This document shows, piece by piece, positions 27,829 to 35,427 of a stretch of DNA of 64,000 bases. The translations under genes and the position numbers were made by a program. The stretch's first letter is position 1; every line of letters starts with the position of its first letter. Source of the stretch: JAOARY01 sp045345765 (GTDB lineage Bacteria; Bacillota; Clostridia; Peptostreptococcales; Peptostreptococcaceae); NCBI GenBank assembly GCA_045345765.1, contig CP148265.1:434001-498000 (forward strand). The letters are read 5' to 3'. The notes under the pieces are model-generated. The model was not told the DNA's origin, ran no database searches, and saw only the letters and a program-made list of their open reading frames with translations.

Positions 27829-27886
27829 ATACCCAAAAAAGAAAAAATATAATCTTTAAAGATTATATTTTTTCTTTTTTGGGTAT
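27829..27886. terminator. 58-bp perfect palindrome, bidirectional terminator
   Basis: 29-bp arms meet at TTT|AAA with no mismatch. The inner hairpin (ATATAATCTTT/AAAGATTATAT) is followed by T6 in either direction, so it terminates the nuoEFG-like operon on the minus strand and could stop plus-strand transcripts as well. Confidence 0.82.
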
Positions 27887-27898
27887 AAAGTACTATCT

Positions 27899-29728
27899 TT
27901 AATTTTCTAATAATGCTATCATTGATTTTATTGCTATCTTAGAGGAATTTAATATAGGTTTAATCTTTTTTGTTTTCCCTGATTTATCTATATAATGACC
28001 TGTTTTTTCAAAGAATGACTTTGATTCTATTGATAAATTACTAATATCATATATTTCATCCTCTATAACACCCTGATATGTTATGAAATCAATATTTTTT
28101 ATTAATGCAATTAATTTTTCATTAACTTTTAAATAGTCATTTATTATATATGCAAATTCAAATTCTTTATCTTTTATCTTTTTGATTATATTTTCTTTAT
28201 GCATAGAGTTATTTTCTTTATACAAAGATTCTAAGAATTTTAAACTTCTTATATTTGGAGAATTATTTATATTTACTATTTTCATATTCAATATATCTAA
28301 TAATTCCTTTATATCTTTGCTTTTCATCAAAAATTTTATGAATTCCTCGTAGTTTGAATCATATAATAATACCTTTTGTTTTGATTTATCTATCAGTTCT
28401 TTGATTTCTATTAATTCTTTTGAATATTCTTCTTTATTGTTTTTATTTGATTGTAAAATATCTAAAAGGAATTTAAGTCTTTCTTTTAAATATTTACTGT
28501 CTCCCTCTATATAGATATCGGATTTATAAAATAAATCCGAAAATGCCTCTTCAAATGCTATAATTTTATCATCTTTTAATATATTTGACCTTATAAAACC
28601 ATTTAGTTTGTTGGTTTTTTCATATATATTTCCTAAAAAAACATAAAGATCACTTTCTTTTAAAAATTTGAGTTCATCTACATCATTAAAAAACATGTCT
28701 TCATTATTTAATTCGTTTAATGATATTATATTTTTTACATTATATTTATTCTTAAATAAATTAATTACAAGTCCATTTTCCTCATACGAGCATGCCGAGG
28801 ATATTATTATTAATATATTGTCCTTAGAAACGGTTTTAAGCTTATTTTTTAGTATATTTATCGCCATAGGTAACTCTATTTGCTTTTTTGAATAAGTATT
28901 TTTTAATCTATTCTTATTTTTTAAATAATCTAGTTGAAATTTTCCAATATTACAAAGAAGTCCTTTATTTAAATCATATTTAGATTTATTTGTATGTTTC
29001 ACCTTAATTATATGATTAGATTTTGTATAAACAGTTAGTTTACAATTAATATCACAAAATGGACATATTGTTTCTCTTTTATCCAATTCCCACAATCTGT
29101 ATTTTTCTTCTGATTTTTCAAATAACGCTCCAACCGGACATATATTTATGCAATTTCCACAATTTATACATTCTGATTCATTTATATTTTTATTTAACGG
29201 AGGTGATATCTTTATACTATATCCTTTCCCTATAAAATCAATTGCATTTTGTTTTTGAAGAAATTTGCACACATAAACACATTTTCCGCATTTTATACAT
29301 TTGTTATAATCTTTATAATAATACGGTGATGTTTTATCTATATTTGTCTCAAAAATTTTAATATCAGAAAAATTAACATCATAAATATAACAATATTCTT
29401 GCAATTTACATTCACTAGCTTTTTGACAGTTCATACAATCATTTGGATGGTTTTTTAACATTAGTTTTAATATATTCCTTCTAACATTTGTAATTTCATC
29501 ACTTTTTGTTGTTATTTGCATATTTTTTTTGACTATAGTAGAACAAGCAGGCATCAAATTATCATATCCTCGTATTTTGACACTACAAATTCTACAAATA
29601 CCAGACGCTTGCACTCTTTCATCATAGCAAAAATTGGGTACAAATATATTATTTCTTTTGCAAACATCCATTACAGTTTCATTTTTATTAGCTATATATT
29701 TTTCATTATCTATAAATATATCAAACAT
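27899..29728 (-). CDS. NuoG-like iron-sulfur subunit lacking an H-cluster (truncated molybdopterin-type C-terminus)
   Basis: 609 residues. An N-terminal [2Fe-2S] domain (~1-75; FCYDERV...GICRIC...PACST) is followed by the NuoG-type HPNDCMNC cluster region (~93-112), two [4Fe-4S] clusters (CIKCGKCVYVC near 143; CINCGNCINICP near 188) and the start of a molybdopterin-oxidoreductase domain (CPFCDINC near 223, LCNIG near 256). The remaining ~330 residues are divergent and much shorter than in formate dehydrogenases; no Sec/Cys metal ligand motif is evident. The architecture equals HydA of bifurcating hydrogenases without the H-cluster. It lies 9 bp after the NuoF-like gene. The terminal reaction is unknown. 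Confidence 0.78.
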   Translation of the reverse strand: MFDIFIDNEKYIANKNETVMDVCKRNNIFVPNFCYDERVQASGICRICSVKIRGYDNLMPACSTIVKKNMQITTKSDEITNVRRNILKLMLKNHPNDCMNCQKASECKLQEYCYIYDVNFSDIKIFETNIDKTSPYYYKDYNKCIKCGKCVYVCKFLQKQNAIDFIGKGYSIKISPPLNKNINESECINCGNCINICPVGALFEKSEEKYRLWELDKRETICPFCDINCKLTVYTKSNHIIKVKHTNKSKYDLNKGLLCNIGKFQLDYLKNKNRLKNTYSKKQIELPMAINILKNKLKTVSKDNILIIISSACSYEENGLVINLFKNKYNVKNIISLNELNNEDMFFNDVDELKFLKESDLYVFLGNIYEKTNKLNGFIRSNILKDDKIIAFEEAFSDLFYKSDIYIEGDSKYLKERLKFLLDILQSNKNNKEEYSKELIEIKELIDKSKQKVLLYDSNYEEFIKFLMKSKDIKELLDILNMKIVNINNSPNIRSLKFLESLYKENNSMHKENIIKKIKDKEFEFAYIINDYLKVNEKLIALIKNIDFITYQGVIEDEIYDISNLSIESKSFFEKTGHYIDKSGKTKKIKPILNSSKIAIKSMIALLEN

Positions 29729-29737
29729 AAAATCACC

Positions 29738-31525
29738 TTATTCTTTTATAATTGCATCAAAAGGACATATATTTATACATCTATCACATTTTATACATTT
29801 ATTTTGGTCTATTTGGTGTAATGATTCAATTTCACCACTTATTGCACCTGTTGGGCATATGCTTATACATTTTGTACAACCTACACAGTATGCTTTTATT
29901 TTATACTCTATTAAATCTTTGCAATATAATGCACTACATTTTTTATTTTCAACATGAAATTCATATTCATGTCTAAAATTTTTGAGTGAAGATAATATTG
30001 GATTTGACATGGATTTACCAAGACCACAAAGTGAAGTTAATCTCATCGTATTTGCTAAATCATATAATTCTTCAATATCTTCTTTTTTTCCTTTTCCAAC
30101 AACAATATTTTCTAATATTTCTAACGCTCTCATTCCACCAATTGTACATGGTATGCATTTGCCACAACTTTCTTCTACTGCAAATTTTAATAAGAATCTA
30201 GTCATATCCACTATACATTTACTATCATCTAAAACAACTATACTACCCGAACCAATTATTGCTTCTTCTTCCTTTAGGCTATTGTAATCTAATTTCAAAT
30301 CTATTTTTTCATATGGAATAAAACCTCCAAGTGGTCCCCCTACTTGAAGTGCCTTAATTTTAACATCGTCTTCTTTTTGTCCAATTTCTTCTACTATGGT
30401 TCTTAATTTTGTCCCAAATGGAACTTCTATTAGCCCTGGATTTTTTACTGTTCCACTTAATGTTATTATTTTCGTTCCAGAACTTTGTGAATCCGAAATT
30501 TGTAAAAAATCTTTTAATTCATTTTTTATTATAAACGGTATATTTGCAAGTGTTTCTGCATTATTAACAATAGTAGGGTTTTCAAATAAGCCTTTTTTTA
30601 CAGGATAATATGGTTTTTGATTTGGTATAGCTCTTTTTCCTTCTAATATCTTTATAAGTGCAGTTTCTTCACCACATATAAAAGAGCTTGGCCCTGTAAC
30701 TACTTTAATATCAAAAGAAAAATCTGTATTTAATATCTTTTCGCCCAAGTAATTATTAAGTTTTGCATCTTTTATCGCTTTTATAACTCTTTTATAAGCT
30801 AGTGAATAATCTTTTTTCATATATATATATCCTATTTCTGCACCAACTATATTCGCAACTATAGTTATTGCCTCTATTATGCAATGTGGATTTCCCTCTA
30901 ATATTGTTCTATCTATAAAAGCCCCTGGATCACCTTCATTTCCATTACAAATAACATATTTATTTTCTTTTTTTTCATTATATATTTTTTGTATTTTTAG
31001 ACCAGTTAAATAACCAGCTCCACCTCTACCCTTTAATTTCGATTCTTTAATTTTTTCTATTAATTTATTTTTATCTTTTTCCTCTATTGCCTTTTGCAAA
31101 GCTTTGTAACCATCTCTTTTTAAATAATCATATATTGTATTTGCATCTATAAGACCACAATTATTTAAAACTAATCTATTTTGTTTTGCAAAAAAATTTA
31201 ATTCTTCAAAAGGAGTTATTTCATTTAATTTCTTATTTTCATCTTTGTATATTAAATTTTTTACTATATTATTTTTTATTATATGGCTTTGTACTATGGA
31301 CTTTACGTCATCAACCGTAACTTTTTTATAAAGCGCACCTTCAGGATATATAAGTACTAATGGACCTTTTGAGCATAAACCAAAACAACCGGTCTGTTTG
31401 ATTATTACATTTTTTTCAAGTTTATTTTTCATTATAAGCTCTTTAAATTTTATGTATATTGCTTTACTTCTAGATGATTCACACCCTGATCCTGTGCATA
31501 TTAATATTTCATTTTTTATATACAA
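29738..31525 (-). CDS. hymB: NuoF/HymB-like NADH-binding flavoprotein subunit
   Basis: 595 residues. An N-terminal thioredoxin-like [2Fe-2S] domain (C-x4-C ... GCFGLC) is followed by the FMN/NADH-binding core (KGRGGAGYLTGLK near residues 167-179, CNGNEGDPGAF near 192-202), the C-terminal [4Fe-4S] motif ESCGKCIPC near 455 and an additional 2x[4Fe-4S] ferredoxin tail (CVGCTKCISICP, CIKCDRCINICP). This is the layout of the beta subunit of electron-bifurcating hydrogenases and NAD-linked formate dehydrogenases, which exchange electrons between NADH and ferredoxin. Second gene of the operon, with the NuoG-like subunit next. Confidence 0.92.
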   Translation of the reverse strand: MYIKNEILICTGSGCESSRSKAIYIKFKELIMKNKLEKNVIIKQTGCFGLCSKGPLVLIYPEGALYKKVTVDDVKSIVQSHIIKNNIVKNLIYKDENKKLNEITPFEELNFFAKQNRLVLNNCGLIDANTIYDYLKRDGYKALQKAIEEKDKNKLIEKIKESKLKGRGGAGYLTGLKIQKIYNEKKENKYVICNGNEGDPGAFIDRTILEGNPHCIIEAITIVANIVGAEIGYIYMKKDYSLAYKRVIKAIKDAKLNNYLGEKILNTDFSFDIKVVTGPSSFICGEETALIKILEGKRAIPNQKPYYPVKKGLFENPTIVNNAETLANIPFIIKNELKDFLQISDSQSSGTKIITLSGTVKNPGLIEVPFGTKLRTIVEEIGQKEDDVKIKALQVGGPLGGFIPYEKIDLKLDYNSLKEEEAIIGSGSIVVLDDSKCIVDMTRFLLKFAVEESCGKCIPCTIGGMRALEILENIVVGKGKKEDIEELYDLANTMRLTSLCGLGKSMSNPILSSLKNFRHEYEFHVENKKCSALYCKDLIEYKIKAYCVGCTKCISICPTGAISGEIESLHQIDQNKCIKCDRCINICPFDAIIKE

Positions 31526-31551
31526 AATAACACCTACCTAAAATCAATATG

Positions 31552-31580
31552 AAAAAGGCAGCTAAAAAAGCTGCTCTTTT
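31552..31580 (-). terminator. Hairpin between nuoE- and nuoF-like genes
   Basis: GCAGCT/AGCTGC with flanking AAAG/CTTT forms a stem with a T-rich loop, followed on the minus strand by TTTTT. It lies directly after the NuoE-like stop, inside the operon. It probably acts as a leaky attenuator or an mRNA end that raises NuoE relative to the other subunits. Confidence 0.55.
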
Positions 31581-32061
31581 ACATATATTTTTCTAATATT
31601 TGATTTACATCTTCTAAGTCTACTTTTCCATAAACTTCATCGTTTATTGTCATAACAGGTGCAAGTCCACAAGCACCAACACATCTGGTAGCATTTAACG
31701 AGAATTTATTATCCTTTGTTGTTTCTCCAACTTTTATATTTAATGTATTTTCGATTTTATCTATTATATCTTGACTTCCCTTTACGTAACAAGCTGTACC
31801 AAGACAAATTCCTATATTATATTCTCCCATAGCTTCTTCATTTAGCGTTGTATAATACGTTAATACTCCATTTATTTCTGCAAGTGGAATATTTAATCCT
31901 TTTGATATCTCCATTTGAATTTCTTCATCTAGTACTTCAAAAATATCTTTTGCTTTTGTCAAAACTTCTAATAATATTCCCTCTTTGTTCCTATTTTCTT
32001 TTAATATCATCCTTAATTTCTTAAGCTTTTTATCACGCTCTAATTTAGCACTACTCATCAT
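31579..32061 (-). CDS. hymA: NuoE/HymA-like [2Fe-2S] subunit
   Basis: 160 residues, full-length NuoE: an N-terminal helical domain (~1-75) and a thioredoxin-like [2Fe-2S] domain with CLGTACYVKG (C-x4-C) and RCVGACGLAP (C-x3-C). It is the gamma subunit carrying electrons between the NuoF-like flavoprotein and the large subunit. First gene of the operon. Two ATG codons are adjacent at the start, with AAGGGG upstream. A promoter is visible at 32163-32191. Confidence 0.92.
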   Translation of the reverse strand: MMSSAKLERDKKLKKLRMILKENRNKEGILLEVLTKAKDIFEVLDEEIQMEISKGLNIPLAEINGVLTYYTTLNEEAMGEYNIGICLGTACYVKGSQDIIDKIENTLNIKVGETTKDNKFSLNATRCVGACGLAPVMTINDEVYGKVDLEDVNQILEKYM

Positions 32062-32162
32062 TAATCGCCCCTTTTACGTGGAATTTCAATATTTCCTTGA
32101 ATTTTATTTATTTAATTTTTATTAAAAAAACACTTATAGATAGTTAAATATTTCTCGATTTG

Positions 32163-32191
32163 ATTATAACAAAGGGGCGCTATATTAACAA
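32163..32191 (-). promoter_or_regulatory. Promoter of the nuoEFG-like operon
   Basis: TTGTTA (32186-32191), 17-bp spacer, TATAAT (32163-32168) on the minus strand, about 100 bp upstream of the NuoE-like start and separate from hprK, whose stop lies at 32210. Confidence 0.7.
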
Positions 32192-32209
32192 CTCAAAATT
32201 TATTTATAA

Positions 32210-33154
32210 TTATCTATCTATTAATCTACTCATAAGTCTTTCGTTAAAATCTTTTGCTGCATTATATCCCATTGATTTTTGTCTATGATTTCTAGCTGCA
32301 ACTTCTAATATCATAGCTAAATTTCTACCTGGCTTTACTGGTATAGTTAATTTTTCAATATCTACATCTAATATAGTCGTAAATTCTTGATCTATTCCTA
32401 ATCTATCATAATATTTGCCTTCGCTCCAATTTTCAAGCTCTATAACCAAATCTATTATTTTCTTTCCTTTTACAGCACCCGTTCCATACAAGCTCTTGAC
32501 GTCTAATATTCCAATTCCTCTTATTTCCATAAAATATCTTAACATTTCAGGCGCTTGTGCTAATAATAAATTATCTTCTACCTTGCTTATTTCAACAGCA
32601 TCATCTGCAACTAATCTATGTCCTCTTTTTATTAGTTCTAATGCTGTTTCGGATTTACCTACTCCAGATTCTCCTGTTATAAGCATACCTATTCCATATA
32701 CATCTATTAATACTCCATGTATAGTTTGTGTTGGTGCTAATAAATCACTTAAATAATTAGAAGCTTTACTCATAAATTTTGTAGTTGCTTGATTTGTTTT
32801 TAGAACTATTCTCTTATACTTTTTTGCCATTTCTAAAGACTCTGGTCTAGGTTCTAATCCTCTAGTTACAACTACTGCTGGTATTTCATGTTTGTATATA
32901 TCTTCAAATCTTTGTCTTTTTATATCACTGTCCATTTTTTCTAAATAACTGTATTCACTTTTTCCTACAACTTGAAGTCTTTCAAATGCAAAGTGATCAA
33001 AATATCCAGCAAATTGAAGCCCTGGTCTATTTATATCTGATGATGTTATATCATAATCTACATCTTCTGGCATATATGCAATCTCTAAATTTAAATCTTT
33101 TATCATTTGCTTTACTGACACTTTCTTATTACTATCCAAAATTAAAACCTCCAA
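32210..33154 (-). CDS. hprK: HPr kinase/phosphorylase
   Basis: 314 residues, the usual length. An N-terminal domain is followed by the kinase domain with P-loop TGESGVGKSE (~155-165) and the family signature MEIRGIGILDVKSLYG around residues 208-223. It phosphorylates HPr on serine and reverses this, linking sugar status to carbon catabolite control in Firmicutes. It follows uvrC by 32 bp on the same strand, a linkage common in Clostridia. The start ATG has a GGAGG ribosome binding site. Confidence 0.96.
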   Translation of the reverse strand: MEVLILDSNKKVSVKQMIKDLNLEIAYMPEDVDYDITSSDINRPGLQFAGYFDHFAFERLQVVGKSEYSYLEKMDSDIKRQRFEDIYKHEIPAVVVTRGLEPRPESLEMAKKYKRIVLKTNQATTKFMSKASNYLSDLLAPTQTIHGVLIDVYGIGMLITGESGVGKSETALELIKRGHRLVADDAVEISKVEDNLLLAQAPEMLRYFMEIRGIGILDVKSLYGTGAVKGKKIIDLVIELENWSEGKYYDRLGIDQEFTTILDVDIEKLTIPVKPGRNLAMILEVAARNHRQKSMGYNAAKDFNERLMSRLIDR

Positions 33155-33186
33155 TTATCTTGTTTTTAATTTATATTTAAAATTTT

Positions 33187-34998
33187 TTAATTTTTATTAA
33201 AAAATTCATAAACATTCTTCGCTATTTTTTGATTCATTCCCTCAACTTTTTTTAATTCTTCTATCGTTGCTTTTGAAATATTTTCAATACTTTTAAATTC
33301 TATTAATAAGTTTATCTTTCTTTTTTGGCCAATACCTTCTATTTCATCTAATTTAGATTTTTTTATCTTATTATTTCTTAAACTTCTATGATAATCTATT
33401 GCAAATCTATGCACTTCTTCTTGTATTGATGCTATAAATTTATAAAGAGCTGTTTTTTTATCCAAATCAATTCTTATATCACAACCTACTAAACCTTTTG
33501 TCTTATGTTTATCATCTTTATACATACCAAAAACAGGTATATTGATATTCATATCCAAAAGCAATTTATTTATTATATTAAAATGAGCTTGTCCTCCATC
33601 TAATAATATCAAATCTGGCAATTGTAATTTCGTATTATTAAATCTTCTTTCTATAATTTCACTCATACTAAGATAATCATCTATACCATCATGTGATTTT
33701 ATTTTATATCTTCTATATTCTTTTTTTGATTTTTTTCCGTTTTCATATACAACCATAGAACCAACAGAGTCAATTCCCTGTATATGTGATATATCATAGG
33801 CTTCAATTCTATTTGGTACAGTTTTTAAATTTAGAATTTCTTTGAAACCAATAAGCATATCCTGTTTAGCTTTCTTTTTTAAATCTTTTATTGAAATATG
33901 ATTTTGCAAAGATTCTTTTGCATTTTTTTTGACCAAATTTAATAATTCTTTTTTTCTACCTTTGATATAAGTATTTATATTTACTTTATTCCCTTTCAAA
34001 CTAAATAAAAATTCTTCTATTAATTCTTTATTCTCTATTTCAAACGGTAAAATTATTTCTTTTGGAATTATTTTTTTATAATTGTAATATTGGTTCATAA
34101 AAGATATTAGTATTTCTTTTTCTTCTTCAAACTCTATATTTTCTATTATGTGATTTTCTCTTTTTATTATTTTACCTTCTCTTACAAAAAAAATTTCAAT
34201 ACTTGCAAGATTATTTTTTACATAGATATTAATTATATCTTCATCTATTATTTTATTCATAACCATATTTTGTTTTTCATTAATCTGTTTTAAACTCTCT
34301 ATTTTTATTTTAAAATCATTAGCTTTTTCAAATTCTAAATTTTTAGAAGCTTCATACATTTTATCTTCTAATTCTTTTATTAATTCCTTTGTATTTCCGT
34401 TTAAGATATCTATAATTTCTTTTATAGCTCTATCGTATTTACTCTTATCTAAATCAATTCTACAAGGACCTATACACTTTCCTATATAATAATTTAAACA
34501 AGGTCTTTCTTTATTTTTTCTCATTTTATCTATATTTTTTTTACAAGTCCTTAATTTATATATTTTATTTATAAGTTCTATTACATTCTTTATCATATAT
34601 TCACTTGTATAAGGACCGAAATATTTATTTTTATCATTTATGATCTTTCTTACTTTCATTATTCTTGGATAATCTTCTTTTGTTGTAATCTTTATATACG
34701 GATAAGTTTTACCATCTTTAAATAATATATTATATTTTGGATAATATTCTTTAATCAAAGTACATTCAAGTATCAATGATTCTACTTCTGTAGTCGTTAT
34801 TATATATTCAAATTCTTTTATATTTGATACTAATGTTCTTGTTTTTAAATTTTCATGGTTTTTATTAAAATAACTATTAACTCTATTTTTAAGATTTTTT
34901 GCTTTACCTACATATATGACATTATTATCTTTATCTTTCATAAGATAAACCCCAGGCAATTTAGGTAATCTTTTTAATTCTTTGTTTATATCAAACAT
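33187..34998 (-). CDS. uvrC: Excinuclease ABC subunit C
   Basis: 603 residues. GIY-YIG nuclease domain at the N-terminus (LPGVYLMKDKDNNVIYVGKA, residues ~13-32), central UVR motif (~205-240), RNase H-like 5' nuclease domain (DISHIQG near 400, DGGQAHF near 465) and C-terminal helix-hairpin-helix pair (IEGIGQKR, VEGMNQ). It makes both incisions in nucleotide excision repair with UvrA and UvrB, encoded just upstream. ATG start with AGGTTTTTT-type ribosome binding site at about 35005. Confidence 0.97.
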   Translation of the reverse strand: MFDINKELKRLPKLPGVYLMKDKDNNVIYVGKAKNLKNRVNSYFNKNHENLKTRTLVSNIKEFEYIITTTEVESLILECTLIKEYYPKYNILFKDGKTYPYIKITTKEDYPRIMKVRKIINDKNKYFGPYTSEYMIKNVIELINKIYKLRTCKKNIDKMRKNKERPCLNYYIGKCIGPCRIDLDKSKYDRAIKEIIDILNGNTKELIKELEDKMYEASKNLEFEKANDFKIKIESLKQINEKQNMVMNKIIDEDIINIYVKNNLASIEIFFVREGKIIKRENHIIENIEFEEEKEILISFMNQYYNYKKIIPKEIILPFEIENKELIEEFLFSLKGNKVNINTYIKGRKKELLNLVKKNAKESLQNHISIKDLKKKAKQDMLIGFKEILNLKTVPNRIEAYDISHIQGIDSVGSMVVYENGKKSKKEYRRYKIKSHDGIDDYLSMSEIIERRFNNTKLQLPDLILLDGGQAHFNIINKLLLDMNINIPVFGMYKDDKHKTKGLVGCDIRIDLDKKTALYKFIASIQEEVHRFAIDYHRSLRNNKIKKSKLDEIEGIGQKRKINLLIEFKSIENISKATIEELKKVEGMNQKIAKNVYEFFNKN

Positions 34999-35204
34999 AA
35001 AAAAACCTCCATAGATTTATTATATTTAATTTTGATGAAATTTTCAAAAAATATTATAAAAAATTTTTTAAACTATCAAAATTTTTATCAGCATCTCTCT
35101 AATTCAAATATTTATATACATTATAAGCTAAACTATAAAAAAAAATAAAATTTATTATATATAATTTAAAATTTCTACCGATATATTTTTTAATCATATT
35201 AATG

Positions 35205-35232
35205 TTTAAACTACAAAATATTGTGATATAAT
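35205..35232 (+). promoter_or_regulatory. Promoter of the 37-residue peptide transcript
   Basis: TTTAAA (35205-35210), 16-bp spacer, TATAAT (35227-35232) on the plus strand, giving a start near 35239. The -10 is a consensus match and the -35 is weak. Confidence 0.55.
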
Positions 35233-35272
35233 TAATAGGAAGAATATATTTTAAGGAGTGTGATTTTACACT

Positions 35273-35386
35273 ATGAATAGTGGTGACAGGCATGACACCC
35301 CTGGGCGAGTCCGAGATTTATCTGCTTGCTTAATATTGATGTTATTTATGTACTTAGCATCAACTATTTTTATTGGATTAATTTAG
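35273..35386 (+). CDS. 37-residue single-pass membrane peptide in a GC-rich transcript
   Basis: ATG at 35273 opens 37 codons: a polar, charged N-terminus (MNSGDRHDTPGRVRDLSAC) and a hydrophobic C-terminal half (~19-37) that could be one membrane helix. AAGGAG (35253-35258) is 14 bases from the ATG, but an AGTGT/ACACT hairpin in between would bring it closer. The first ~60 bases are far more GC-rich than anything around, suggesting selection on the RNA or peptide. It lies alone on the plus strand between uvrC and uvrA, with a promoter and terminator. It may instead be a structured non-coding RNA. I do not recognise a family. Confidence 0.5.
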   Translation: MNSGDRHDTPGRVRDLSACLILMLFMYLASTIFIGLI

Positions 35387-35425
35387 TCTAATAAATAAAC
35401 CCTGCTTTGCAGGGTCTATTTGTTA
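35387..35425. terminator. Bidirectional terminator between small transcript and uvrA
   Basis: ACCCTGC-TTT-GCAGGGT is extended by CTAATAAATA/TATTTGTTAG. The hairpin lies directly between the plus-strand small ORF and the minus-strand uvrA stop (35428), so it ends both. Confidence 0.8.
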
Positions 35426-35427
35426 GG

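Noticed and set aside
29516..29976. Several overlapping plus-strand frames within the NuoF/NuoG-like genes
   Set aside because: All are antisense to strongly conserved Fe-S subunits and have no ribosome binding sites.
35099..35293. Minus-strand 64-codon frame between uvrC and uvrA
   Set aside because: No ribosome binding site, AT-driven composition, and it runs antisense across a well-formed plus-strand promoter and small ORF.
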